The translations under genes were made by a program, and so were the position numbers. A stretch of 64,000 nt of DNA from Olleya sp. Hel_I_94 (GTDB lineage: Bacteria; Bacteroidota; Bacteroidia; Flavobacteriales; Flavobacteriaceae), in assembly GCF_007827365.1 (NCBI RefSeq), contig NZ_VISI01000002.1:935001-999000 (forward strand). The letters are read 5' to 3'. The notes beneath the pieces were generated by a model. That model saw only the letters and a list, made by a program, of their open reading frames with translations, was not told the origin of the DNA and did not search any database. Positions 8,201 to 17,233 of this stretch are shown piece by piece (position 1 is the first letter of the stretch; the number at the start of each line of letters is the position of its first letter).

Positions 8201-9379
8201 AATAAAAAGAGAAAATTTATACCTCCAATGGTTAATTTTAGGGTTGAAGCTAAAAAGCATATAGAGTCTGTTTTAATTTCGTATAAAAATAAAAACAAGG
8301 TTGTAACTAAAAACGTTAATAAATCTAAGTTAAAAGGTAAAGATAATTTCAATATCAAATCACAGCTTACACCTAGAGGGCAACTACATAAAGAAACAGT
8401 ATATGGCACCTCTAAAAGAGAAATGGAAAAACCAATAAAACTGAATAAAAGCTTTAACCTAGACACTTTAAATCTAATTATTAACCATAACTTAAAAACT
8501 CTTGTAGCAAAGCATTTACATAAATATAATAATAACCCAAAAATTGCTTTTGACTCTAAAACAATAAAAAAAGACCCTATTCTTTATAACGATTTACCGT
8601 TAACAGAAGTTTTTTGTTTCGAAAAAATCTATACTATTCGTAAAGTTGTTTCACCAGACAATTTTAAAACGGAAAAAGATTTAAATAAAATAGTGGATAA
8701 AAAAACACGAGAAATATTAAAGTTTAGACTAGCAGAATATGGAGCAAATCCAAAAGAAGCTTTTGCTGATTTGGACAAAAATCCCATCTGGTTAAATAAA
8801 GAAAGAGGAATTACTATTAAAAAAGTCACTATAACAGGTGTTGCTAATGCAGAACCTTTACATTATAAAAAAGATCATTTTGGAAATGAAATGTTAGATG
8901 AAAATGGTAATAAACAAGCTGTAGATTTTGTAAGTACAGGGAATAACCATCATGTCGCAATTTATAAAGATAACAAAGGTAAATTACACGAAAAAGTGGT
9001 ATCGTTTTATGAGGCTGTCGCTAGAGTAAATCAAGGGTTACCTATAATTGATAAAGAATACAATACAAGTTTAGGCTGGGAATTCTTGTTTACTATGAAA
9101 CAAAACGAAATGTTTGTGTTTCCAAGTGATGATTTAAATTTAGATGAAATAGATCTACTAGATAAGAAAAACTACACTTTAGTAAGTCCATATTTATTTA
9201 GAGTCCAAAAATTAACTACTAAAGATTATTTTTTTAGACATCATCTAGAAACAACTATTCAAGATAATAAAGAATTAAAAGGAATATCTTTTATTAGAAC
9301 TGGCTTAAATAATATAGAGAATATAATAAAAATAAGAACTAATCATCTAGGAATGATTGTTCAAATAGGAGAATTTTAA
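5285..9379 (+). CDS. cas9: CRISPR-associated endonuclease Cas9, type II-C
   Basis: The RNA-guided DNA nuclease has 1364 residues, normal for Bacteroidota II-C enzymes. RuvC-I reads LGLDLGTTSIGWA with D8. The Arg-rich bridge helix follows at about 61-80 (RTLNRGARRNLQRYKQRREN). RuvC-II IRIELARDL supplies E676, the HNH domain IDIEHIIP supplies H759 with N782, and RuvC-III DHRHHAMDAL supplies H925 and D928, so every catalytic residue is present. The remaining about 430 residues include the PAM-interacting region. The order tracrRNA, cas9, cas1, cas2, array with no csn2 or cas4 defines subtype II-C. A palindrome at 5217-5232 precedes it. The stop is 3 bp before cas1. Nothing looks truncated. Confidence 0.98.
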   Translation: MRKILGLDLGTTSIGWALVNEAENESENSEIIKLGVRVNPLSIDEKTNFDKGKPISTNADRTLNRGARRNLQRYKQRRENLFEVLLKNKIIEKETVLTETGYNTTHETLRLRAKAPNQQIELKELARVLFSINKKRGYKSSRKSKSEDEGNAIDGMSIAKELYENKITPGQYVYQQLLNKKKYIPDFYRSDLQNEFNTIWDFQKQFYPNILNDEMYKKLEGQGQQSSRKRFLAIHGIYTAENKGKRDAIKLQHYKWRSEATTNQLPIDQVSYVLVEINNDLNKSSGYLGAISDRSKELYFKKETVGQNLYRQIKENNHISLRNQVFYRQDYLDEFEQIWEEQAKYYSELTSELKNEIRDVVIFYQRKLKSQKHLISDCQFEKRHKAIPKSSPLFQEFKIWQNLNNLEFKNTKTKEKIVLDEDLRISLFEELNLRGNLTEKDILKFCDLDTTWKSNFTTGLEGNNTNKALYNIYQYIATEEGYGFDWEKKNAKEIQEELKSILPQINIDATILNFDANLEGQTFDKQTSYQLWHLLYSAEDDTKILEKDRLIYGNSNVALKKKLHTKYGFKPEYAAMIANISLQEDYGSLSSRAIRKIIPFLQEGNDYSESCALAGYNHSSSLTKEELEKRILKPKLEILHKNSLRNPVVEKILNQMVNVVNQIIDEYGKPDEIRIELARDLKKSAKEREETTKFINSATKVNDDIKFLIKKEFGFTPTKNDLVRYKLWLELKNNGHKSLFTNKYIPKENIFSKDIDIEHIIPKAILFDDSFSNKTLAYRAVNLKKADRTALDFIEQEYNNEEINNYKLRVENLYKNGDISKGKYRKLLMSIANLPTDFIARDLVNTQYISKKAKSMLFEVFQNVVPTSGRITDKLRGDWDLINVMKELNLPKYRSLGLTEIQERKGNKKIEVIKDWTKRNDHRHHAMDALTVAFTTHNHINYINNLNASRSKESVLYAIKNTITKIYEDPIGNKKRKFIPPMVNFRVEAKKHIESVLISYKNKNKVVTKNVNKSKLKGKDNFNIKSQLTPRGQLHKETVYGTSKREMEKPIKLNKSFNLDTLNLIINHNLKTLVAKHLHKYNNNPKIAFDSKTIKKDPILYNDLPLTEVFCFEKIYTIRKVVSPDNFKTEKDLNKIVDKKTREILKFRLAEYGANPKEAFADLDKNPIWLNKERGITIKKVTITGVANAEPLHYKKDHFGNEMLDENGNKQAVDFVSTGNNHHVAIYKDNKGKLHEKVVSFYEAVARVNQGLPIIDKEYNTSLGWEFLFTMKQNEMFVFPSDDLNLDEIDLLDKKNYTLVSPYLFRVQKLTTKDYFFRHHLETTIQDNKELKGISFIRTGLNNIENIIKIRTNHLGMIVQIGEF

Positions 9380-9382
9380 AAG

Positions 9383-10611
<1,229 letters not shown>

Positions 10612-10683
10612 AATAGAATAATTAAAACCTAATAAGCTTTTATTTTTATACTCATAAAAGTAATTTTTTGAATTCTAAAAAGT

Positions 10684-10721
10684 AATCCCAACCTATTGAG
10701 TTTACTCAACAAATTGGGATT
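10684..10721 (-). terminator. Terminator at the cas2-proximal end of the CRISPR array
   Basis: Outer arms AATCCCAA (10684-10691) and TTGGGATT (10714-10721) enclose an inner TTGAGT/ACTCAA stem. On the minus strand the hairpin is followed by ACTTTTTAG, as in an intrinsic terminator. It sits 3 bp beyond the first repeat, where a minus-strand crRNA transcript would end. The plus strand has no T-run after it. Confidence 0.7.
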
Positions 10722-10724
10722 GAC

Positions 10725-12290
10725 CTTGTGATTGCTCACGTAAAAATACAATTTGAAACCAATTCACAACTGTTTTTCAATCATTAATTCAGATAAGTCA
10801 CTTGTGATTGCTCACGTAAAAATACAATTTGAAACCAATTCACAACACCCATTCGCCTGAACCATCTTTTTTAGTTCTTGTGATTGCTCACGTAAAAATA
10901 CAATTTGAAACCAATTCACAACATAAGTTGCATTATGGTATAAATGGTATTGCTTGTGATTGCTCACGTAAAAATACAATTTGAAACCAATTCACAACTA
11001 TTCTATTGAAAGCCCTATTGATTTAAAGCTTGTGATTGCTCACGTAAAAATACAATTTGAAACCAATTCACAACATCGTTGTAGAAGATAACGTGTTAAC
11101 AGACCTTGTGATTGCTCACGTAAAAATACAATTTGAAACCAATTCACAACTATCAGACAATAATACTGATTCAATAGTAACTTGTGATTGCTCACGTAAA
11201 AATACAATTTGAAACCAATTCACAACTGACTTGTTGACGTACTGCTTTTCGTGCTTCTTGTGATTGCTCACGTAAAAATACAATTTGAAACCAATTCACA
11301 ACAAGTTGCACCTGTTTGGTCCTTAATGTATTCTTGTGATTGCTCACGTAAAAATACAATTTGAAACCAATTCACAACTATTTAACAGTTTTGGCTTCTT
11401 TAAACAGACTTGTGATTGCTCACGTAAAAATACAATTTGAAACCAATTCACAACTATAGTGATTTTATAATCTTTATTGCTATCCTTGTGATTGCTCACG
11501 TAAAAATACAATTTGAAACCAATTCACAACTGTATCTTCTTTTGATACCCATTGTTTATTCTTGTGATTGCTCACGTAAAAATACAATTTGAAACCAATT
11601 CACAACTAGTTTAATTGAAACGTACTAACAAATGCTCTTGTGATTGCTCACGTAAAAATACAATTTGAAACCAATTCACAACATCATGTTACCACTAAAA
11701 GCAAATAGGTTGCTTGTGATTGCTCACGTAAAAATACAATTTGAAACCAATTCACAACACATATGTAGAGCGTAAAAGCGGTGTTAATCTTGTGATTGCT
11801 CACGTAAAAATACAATTTGAAACCAATTCACAACACATCTGACTTTGCACTTTAACCAATTTATCTTGTGATTGCTCACGTAAAAATACAATTTGAAACC
11901 AATTCACAACTAACGATCTGTTAAGTCATTATGGATATGACTTGTGATTGCTCACGTAAAAATACAATTTGAAACCAATTCACAACAGACGATACCAGAT
12001 ATATATTTTTGTTCATCTTGTGATTGCTCGCGTAAAAATACAATTTGAAACCAATTCACAACGTATTTATACTTTTTTACCCATTTAGCCATCTTGTGAT
12101 TGCTCACGTAAAAATACAATTTGAAACCAATTCACAACAATGCGTTTTACACTATGTTAAAAATATATCTTGTGATTGCTCACGTAAAAATACAATTTGA
12201 AACCAATTCACAACTATATACCAAGAAAGGACAGTAGCTTATTTCTTGTGATTGCTCACATAATAATACAATTTAAAACCTATTTCTAGT
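10725..12290 (-). CRISPR. Type II-C CRISPR array, 21 repeats of 46 bp and 20 spacers of 30 bp
   Basis: Repeats start every 76 bp from 10725 to 12245 without a single deviation. On the plus strand each begins CTTGTGATTGCTCACG and ends ACCAATTCACAAC; on the minus strand it therefore begins GTTGTGAATTGGTTTC, the usual type II orientation. The repeat at 12017 has one A-to-G change and the last one (12245-12290) has nine changes, seven of them within the first 16 bases of the minus-strand reading. All spacers are exactly 30 bp and all differ. Pairing with the tracrRNA, an in-repeat TTG-N18-TATTTTTA promoter-like pattern and a terminator at the left end all favour minus-strand transcription. Spacer targets could not be searched. 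Confidence 0.98.
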
Positions 12291-12403
12291 GCTAATCATA
12301 TATCAATAATCATTCATGTTTTCAATTTAATTGTAATTATGAGTTCTGGCTAGAGATTCCTTTAATTTAATTAAAAATATTGTATTATTTATTTTATAAT
12401 ACT

Positions 12404-12811
12404 TTACAATTCCCTGTCAAAATATTTAATAACTAAACAATTACTGTCCTTTACAGAAACTTTATAAACAATAGAATGTTCGTAATCTTTCCAGACCATT
12501 GCGTCAATTTTGACGTAATTTTCATTATTAAAATATTTTATCCAATTATTAGTTTCTGAACTTGGCTCAATCATTAAAGCTTTATAGCACATTTGTTCTT
12601 CACCTTCTTTCTTTTCTGTCAAATAACAAGCTACAAATTGATTGTAAGTATCAAATTCAAGAGTATAAGTAATATATTCTATACCATCATCTGTAATATC
12701 CATTTTATAATCTTTATGCGATTCAATAAGTTTAGTTTTTGTAAAACCAATTTGCGCAGTAACTGTTGTCGTTATAAAAATTAACAAAATAAAAGTAAAA
12801 GCATTTTTCAT
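12404..12811 (-). CDS. Secreted hypothetical protein (135 aa)
   Basis: A clear Sec signal peptide (MKNAFTFILLIFITTTVTAQ) ends with the AQ cleavage pattern usual in flavobacteria. The mature part of about 115 residues contains alternating hydrophobic strands and two Cys residues (CYLTEK, MCYKAL). I do not recognise a family. It is monocistronic, between the CRISPR array and the thermonuclease operon, and has the TTACGG-N4-CCGTAA palindrome 81 bp upstream of its start. It is probably periplasmic or exported. Confidence 0.8.
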   Translation of the reverse strand: MKNAFTFILLIFITTTVTAQIGFTKTKLIESHKDYKMDITDDGIEYITYTLEFDTYNQFVACYLTEKKEGEEQMCYKALMIEPSSETNNWIKYFNNENYVKIDAMVWKDYEHSIVYKVSVKDSNCLVIKYFDREL

Positions 12812-12891
12812 AAAATAAAGTGTTTTAAGTTTAATCGTAGTGTTTGATTTTTTAAACCACTATAAAACTAAATTATTAAATTATTTTATTT

Positions 12892-12907
12892 TTACGGAAA
12901 ACCGTAA
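12892..12907. promoter_or_regulatory. TTACGG-N4-CCGTAA palindrome upstream of the 12811 gene
   Basis: TTACGGAAAACCGTAA, with perfect 6-bp arms, is the exact reverse complement of the site upstream of cas9. It lies 81 bp before the start codon at 12811. Confidence 0.6.
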
Positions 12908-13017
12908 TTGAAGTAAATTGTGTTTAAAATATAGGATTTTGAATACTTTAATAAGTGGAATTAAGCATACAAACTTAATATTAAAAATATAGATACTGAC
13001 GTCTTAAACTTCAAGTA

Positions 13018-13383
13018 TTAATGCTGATAACACCTACCATTTGCATTTTTAGTCATCCGCTTACAACGCTTACCAGCTTTGGTTTTGCCTGTGCATTGCG
13101 AAGCAGTACTCACCTTACTTTGTGTATTGTTGTTGTCCGTTTTAGCATTACTACTACTTAAAGCTGTCTTTGATGTTTTATATAATGGTTTACATACTTT
13201 GCAAGCTTCATAGCCATAAGCTAACGCATCTTCCAGAGTAATTGCGAATTTGGAGTACTTTAAATAATTACAGCTTTCTTTATGATACTTTTCTCCTGTT
13301 TTAGTTTTATAAACTGTTTGACCAATTGAACTAAAAGAATAAGCAAAGGATATAAGAAAAAATATAATTTTTAAAGACTTCAT
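13018..13383 (-). CDS. Secreted Cys/His-rich small protein with Ada-like metal-binding motif
   Basis: The protein has 121 residues. A signal peptide (about 1-21) is followed by a region like the zinc-binding segment of Ada and of many thermonuclease tails: YHKESCNYLKYSK followed by GYEACKVCKP. A linker rich in Ser/Thr leads to a C-terminal Cys/His cluster, CTGKTKAGKRCKRMTKNANG with RCYQH at the end, seen in flavobacterial DNA-binding or nuclease-associated tails. It starts 11 bp after the stop of the thermonuclease gene, and in other bacteria the same modules can be fused to thermonucleases. It may therefore bind DNA or metal alongside that enzyme outside the cell. This is inference. Confidence 0.75.
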   Translation of the reverse strand: MKSLKIIFFLISFAYSFSSIGQTVYKTKTGEKYHKESCNYLKYSKFAITLEDALAYGYEACKVCKPLYKTSKTALSSSNAKTDNNNTQSKVSTASQCTGKTKAGKRCKRMTKNANGRCYQH

Positions 13384-13394
13384 TTTGGCAAGAT

Positions 13395-13931
13395 TTAATT
13401 ATTAGCTTGTTGTTTTTTCAACTTTCTTAATCTTGATGCTTCTTTTTTATCCGCTCTCCATTGCCAAGGAGAAATTGCATTAGGATCTTGCCATAAACCT
13501 AGTTTTTTATTTTTAGCTTGATCCTCTAATTTTTGCAAAACAGAGTCTTTAGAGTACTTAACATAATGCCATGCCAGCCCATGTTTAACTAATTGATGAT
13601 TGAGGTTTATTGAATCTCCATAATACACATTTGCAATTAATCGTCGATACCTATCTTTTTTCAATACTTGAACGGTTACATTTTTACTAAAAATAGCATT
13701 AGACACAAATTGCTTCGCTTTAGTAGAGTAAGCTTGCTTTTTTTCTGGACAATCTATATTGGCTAACCTTACTTTTACAGTTGTTGAGTCTTTAGTCAAA
13801 AGCTTAAAGGTATCACCATCCATAATACTGACTACTTTACCAGTAATGATAGTGGGTTTAACAGCTGTATACTTACTATTAGAGCTTAAAAAAAACGTAA
13901 AAAATAATATTGACAATAATAATTTAGGCAT
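13395..13931 (-). CDS. Secreted thermonuclease (staphylococcal nuclease homologue)
   Basis: The 178-residue protein has an N-terminal hydrophobic export signal (about 1-22) and a complete SNase domain at about 28-150. The calcium and catalytic residues are visible: D38 and D40-T41 in MDGDTF, R55 and D60 in VRLANIDCPE, E63, and R97 in DRYRRLIANV. The family hydrolyses DNA and RNA phosphodiester bonds in a calcium-dependent way. The gene is fourth in the leftward operon starting with the TerB-like gene, 35 bp after the lipoprotein gene. An exported nuclease could serve nutrient uptake, biofilm DNA turnover or defence. Confidence 0.93.
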   Translation of the reverse strand: MPKLLLSILFFTFFLSSNSKYTAVKPTIITGKVVSIMDGDTFKLLTKDSTTVKVRLANIDCPEKKQAYSTKAKQFVSNAIFSKNVTVQVLKKDRYRRLIANVYYGDSINLNHQLVKHGLAWHYVKYSKDSVLQKLEDQAKNKKLGLWQDPNAISPWQWRADKKEASRLRKLKKQQANN

Positions 13932-13966
13932 GTTTTATTTGATTTGGTAAAGCAAAATACATTAAA

Positions 13967-14878
13967 CTAATTATTTAAAATAAAATCTTTGATAATTTTA
14001 TCCATGTTAGATGGTAATGCTGATGTTTTAATTTGATAACGTCCCACTTTCATCGCATCAAACCAATCACTCCAATATTTTTTAATTAAATCCTCTTCGT
14101 AAGGGTTTTTATTATCAGGATTTATACCCAAAACAAGAATTTCTAGATTTGACAAATTATGAGCTGCTGGAATAAAACCAAAATGCTGATCATTTATTTT
14201 AGCCTCCCAATTTTTGCTATTTAGTTTTACTTCTCTTATAAAACTTGGTGTTAGATAAGTAGTTAAATTGTCTTCTTTAATTTTAGTGTTTTTGTGATAG
14301 ATATAACCATCCGTTAAAACAACTAAAATATTCCTGTAATTTTCTTCTATACAGTAATCGTTAACTTTAGACTTAAAAAATCGCCAAGTATCAGATCCAA
14401 CATACTTATTATCTGCTATCGCCAAATCATATATAGCTTTAGGACTTGTCGCATAGTTATTTTTAATTTCATCCAATACGGATAAGGTTACATTTTTTCT
14501 ATTTATATTATATTTCAAATTATTAGAAATGGTATTAATATTTTGATTGCTTGGTTCTGGATCAAAATATAACTGAATTTTATCATTCATAGCTCTAACC
14601 TTTTTTCCTCTTAAATGTATGTCAAAAGCTTCAGACACGGATTTAATATAAGCTACATCTCTTTGATAATATTCCATTGCACTATTAGGATGTTCGTCAG
14701 GACTTATCCTATCTGATAGGTCTAATAAAAAGCTGATATTTAAATTATCGTTAGAGTTACGCTTTAGCGTTTTATCCGTTCGTTCTTCAATATCAACGCT
14801 ATATTCTTTACTGTCTTCTTTACAGGCTGTAAGAATCACAAGAAGCACTAAAAAAATTGTATTTATTTGTTTCATCAT
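13967..14878 (-). CDS. Lipoprotein with von Willebrand A-like features
   Basis: I choose the ATG at 14878 (MMKQINTIFLVLLVILTAC), giving 303 residues: it places a lipoprotein signal directly at the N-terminus and starts 4 bp after the upstream stop. A longer reading from 14896 would overlap the neighbour by 14 bp. The lipobox LTAC predicts lipid anchoring. The mature part contains LLDLSDRIS, resembling a MIDAS-type DxSxS region with one substitution, and VVLTDGYIYH, typical of the vWA strand ending in TDG. A vWA-like fold is therefore likely, though metal binding is uncertain. Its neighbours are a four-helix membrane coiled-coil protein and a TerB-like protein. Confidence 0.8.
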   Translation of the reverse strand: MMKQINTIFLVLLVILTACKEDSKEYSVDIEERTDKTLKRNSNDNLNISFLLDLSDRISPDEHPNSAMEYYQRDVAYIKSVSEAFDIHLRGKKVRAMNDKIQLYFDPEPSNQNINTISNNLKYNINRKNVTLSVLDEIKNNYATSPKAIYDLAIADNKYVGSDTWRFFKSKVNDYCIEENYRNILVVLTDGYIYHKNTKIKEDNLTTYLTPSFIREVKLNSKNWEAKINDQHFGFIPAAHNLSNLEILVLGINPDNKNPYEEDLIKKYWSDWFDAMKVGRYQIKTSALPSNMDKIIKDFILNN

Positions 14879-14882
14879 GGCA

Positions 14883-16145
14883 CTATTTTTTTTCAAATAT
14901 TATATTCTGAACTTCTATACCTTTTAGATTTAACACATCAAGGTGTTTAGAAGCAACAGCTTCACAATTTTCTCTAATCTCATCTAACTGTTTTATTGGA
15001 AATTGCAATTCTGAATTAATTGCTTGATACCAGCCTTCAACATATTGATAATGATAAAGAAGGTACTCCTTAACAGGAAAGATAAAACCATCTATTTTTG
15101 ATTGTAATTCTGTTATTTTTCCTTTTATAGCCGTAAGCTCTTGCTGCACTGTATCAATAAGAATAGCTAATTCATCTTTCTTTTTTATAGAATTTTTTAT
15201 TGTTTCCTTCTGATTTAAAATAAACACCTTTATTTTATCTACATTTTCATGCTCTTTCATTACAAAGTCAAATACCAACCCCCAAATAATATAAACTACA
15301 AATCCAGCAAAAATAATTCCCCAAAAATTAACACTACTTAAAGCATCCTGAGGCGAAAATTGTTGACCAAGGACAGCATCATATAAAAATATTTTCTTTT
15401 CTATTAAGTACGCTAAAATAACATCAAAAATGAATGTTAAAATATACAGTGATCCAATTTTAACAGATGCTTGCCATCCTTTAATTTTATGAAACATATG
15501 CACTAAATAACCTAGTCCCATAAAAACAAAAGGCAGAGTCCCAACAAAGACAGCTTCTAACCATCCATCATTTATAGCTTTACCCAATGCGTTTGCATCA
15601 AAAATTGCAGCAGATAAACTATCAGTTTCAAAATTCTTAAAAAAAGCAGAATATGTTGCTGATATATAAAAAACAAAAAGATATATTGTTATTGGCACCA
15701 AGAGAAATAACCCAATATAAAATTGAGCTTTTGGTCGTTTATCAGAATCAATACCATATTTATCAGGATGTTGCTTTACGTCAATAATCTCAAATTTAGA
15801 TTTATCAATCAAACTTTCAATAACTTTTATTTGATCTTCATAAATAGATTTGGCTGTTTCTCTTTTTTTAAGTTCCGTACGTTCGCGTTCCTGAGACTCC
15901 AAATAAGGTTGTTTCAAAATCCTCTGTTCATTAAGTTGCTTTCTACAAAGGTTTTCAAAAGTGTTAAATAAGTTATGTAAACCTACTCCAAATGTTACTG
16001 GATTACCCTCCGCTTTCTTAGACGCTCCATAACCACTTTGATAATATGTTATCCTCACTTGCTCTCTAGCCTCTTCTGTACTTTCTGCCACAGAATTGAC
16101 TGGCTCACTATTTTTTAATTTAAATATATTTTTGATTACTTCCAT
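14883..16145 (-). CDS. Coiled-coil integral membrane protein of the TerB operon
   Basis: The protein has 420 residues. An N-terminal cytoplasmic region of about 130 residues includes a coiled-coil stretch rich in Glu/Arg/Lys. Four membrane segments follow at about 140-165, 200-220, 232-250 and 275-295, and then a second coiled coil at about 300-360 and a C-terminal domain. No enzyme motif is visible. It lies 2 bp after the TerB-like gene and 4 bp before the lipoprotein gene, so the products are probably made together and may form one envelope-spanning complex. I do not recognise a named family. Confidence 0.82.
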   Translation of the reverse strand: MEVIKNIFKLKNSEPVNSVAESTEEAREQVRITYYQSGYGASKKAEGNPVTFGVGLHNLFNTFENLCRKQLNEQRILKQPYLESQERERTELKKRETAKSIYEDQIKVIESLIDKSKFEIIDVKQHPDKYGIDSDKRPKAQFYIGLFLLVPITIYLFVFYISATYSAFFKNFETDSLSAAIFDANALGKAINDGWLEAVFVGTLPFVFMGLGYLVHMFHKIKGWQASVKIGSLYILTFIFDVILAYLIEKKIFLYDAVLGQQFSPQDALSSVNFWGIIFAGFVVYIIWGLVFDFVMKEHENVDKIKVFILNQKETIKNSIKKKDELAILIDTVQQELTAIKGKITELQSKIDGFIFPVKEYLLYHYQYVEGWYQAINSELQFPIKQLDEIRENCEAVASKHLDVLNLKGIEVQNIIFEKK

Positions 16146-16147
16146 AA

Positions 16148-16543
16148 TTATGAATTTATGTCCCTTATTATTTCTTCTTTACTAATACCTTCTTTTGCTG
16201 ATTTCAATAAAAAATCTGCTAATTCAGTTATATTTTCATCTAAAAATTCAAATTTTTTACAATACTTTTTTAAAGTTATGTATTCATCATCTGTTACTTC
16301 TCCATCTGCCCAAATCATAAAAGCCAAATCATATAAGTATTCTACTCTTAATTCTAGTGTTTCTGGTATTGTAGAATCATGAGATGGATTCAATAAAATT
16401 TCATTTAATTGTTCTTTAGTTAATCCTCGCTCCTCCGCAAACTTATATAGCATTTGCATTTCTAGTACGTCAAAATTATCATCAGAAAATGCAATTTGGT
16501 AGAGTCTCAAAAAATGACTCTTTAATTCAGTAGATATTATCAT
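16148..16543 (-). CDS. TerB-like (tellurite resistance/stress) helical protein
   Basis: The 131-residue protein is all-helical and begins with a segment typical of TerB-like domains: LYQIAFSDDNFDVLEMQMLY, where acidic residues follow the A-D pair, and a second similar repeat, LAFMIWADGEVTDDEY. TerB domains coordinate metal through such acidic repeats and occur in tellurite-resistance, colicin-resistance and phage-defence clusters. It is the first gene of a five-gene leftward operon. The TTACGG-N4-CCGTAA palindrome lies 79 bp upstream. The domain call is good; the biological role is inferred. Confidence 0.8.
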   Translation of the reverse strand: MIISTELKSHFLRLYQIAFSDDNFDVLEMQMLYKFAEERGLTKEQLNEILLNPSHDSTIPETLELRVEYLYDLAFMIWADGEVTDDEYITLKKYCKKFEFLDENITELADFLLKSAKEGISKEEIIRDINS

Positions 16544-16621
16544 AATTTTTGCAGTTTAATTTTTTGTTTAACCTATGCTTCTATTAACTCATCAAACTTA
16601 TGGTAAATAAATACTAGATCT

Positions 16622-16637
16622 TTACGGTTTCCCGTAA
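16622..16637. promoter_or_regulatory. TTACGG-N4-CCGTAA palindrome upstream of the TerB operon
   Basis: TTACGGTTTCCCGTAA has perfect 6-bp arms and lies 79 bp before the start at 16543, almost the same distance as the site serving the 12811 gene (81 bp). Confidence 0.6.
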
Positions 16638-16710
16638 ACCAAAATTTTTAGGCACTTTTTACCAATATTTGGTTTCCATAAATGTCATTTAATTAGCTAT
16701 GTAAATAGAA

Positions 16711-16746
16711 AAAAAGGAATGAAATTTTAAATACTTTCATTCCTTT
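16711..16746 (-). terminator. Intrinsic terminator of the small lipoprotein gene
   Basis: AAAGGAATGAAA (16713-16724) pairs with TTTCATTCCTTT (16735-16746); read on the minus strand the stem runs into a T-run. It lies 25 bp after the stop of the 16772-16942 gene. Confidence 0.75.
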
Positions 16747-16771
16747 CTTGTAACTGTACTTATAAGATTCA

Positions 16772-16942
16772 TTAATCTTCTTCCTCTGTTGGTGGTGGCG
16801 GTGGAGGTGGTGGATCAATATTTCCATCTTGTCCACAACATAGTTGAGTGGTATTAATTTCATCAGACAAATTCTCTGGCGTGCAAGAAAATAAAACGCA
16901 ATTGAGGAAAACCGTAAGCGTGATTATATATATTTTTTTCAT
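16772..16942 (-). CDS. Small proline-rich lipoprotein (56 aa)
   Basis: I choose the ATG at 16942 (MKKIYIITLTVF) because it gives a compact lipoprotein signal with lipobox LFSC; an upstream reading adds 25 polar residues that would bury the signal. The mature peptide of about 37 residues has two adjacent Cys, then eight Pro in a row and an acidic tail. Small exported proteins of this type are common in flavobacteria and have no known role. Its own terminator lies at 16711-16746. Confidence 0.7.
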   Translation of the reverse strand: MKKIYIITLTVFLNCVLFSCTPENLSDEINTTQLCCGQDGNIDPPPPPPPPTEEED

Positions 16943-17049
16943 TTTTGTATTATTAAAATTAGACATAGGTATTGCTGTCCGAGATTTGATCGAATAGATA
17001 TTATCGCATAGCAACACATTAAAATTTGAAGAGAATGCTCTTCAATAGT

Positions 17050-17182
17050 TGGAAAGTGTGGAGCATATTACTTAAGTAAAATTGTTACTTTCCAAATGGC
17101 AATTTTAGCTTAGTAGAGTACTCCACTTTAGAATTAAAATATCTCGTAAGCCTTATTACGAGAAGGCAATTTTAATTCTGAC
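17050..17182. repeat. Dense nested inverted repeats upstream of the 17234 gene
   Basis: TTGGAAAGT (17050-17058) and ACTTTCCAA (17087-17095) form one pair. TACTTAAGTAAAATTG (17070-17085) is nearly complementary to CAATTTTAGCTTAGTA (17100-17115). A third hairpin has outer arms AGAATTAAAAT and ATTTTAATTCT and inner arms CTCGTAA and TTACGAG (17130-17179). The segment GGCAATTTTA appears in two of the structures. It is about 130 bp, non-coding, and ends about 50 bp before the start at 17234. A structured leader or remnant of a small palindromic element is possible. Confidence 0.55.
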
Positions 17183-17233
17183 TCAAAGAAATGTCTAAAA
17201 AAAAATATTGAATGGAAAAGCTATGGAAATGTC

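Noticed and set aside
7976-8466. Several overlapping frames within cas9 on both strands
   Set aside because: All lie inside the intact Cas9 reading frame around RuvC-III and are by-products of AT-rich sequence.
10725-12290. Plus-strand transcription of the CRISPR array from a leader after cas2
   Set aside because: The plus-strand repeat RNA would be identical, not complementary, to the tracrRNA anti-repeat, and the only terminator with a T-run points the other way.
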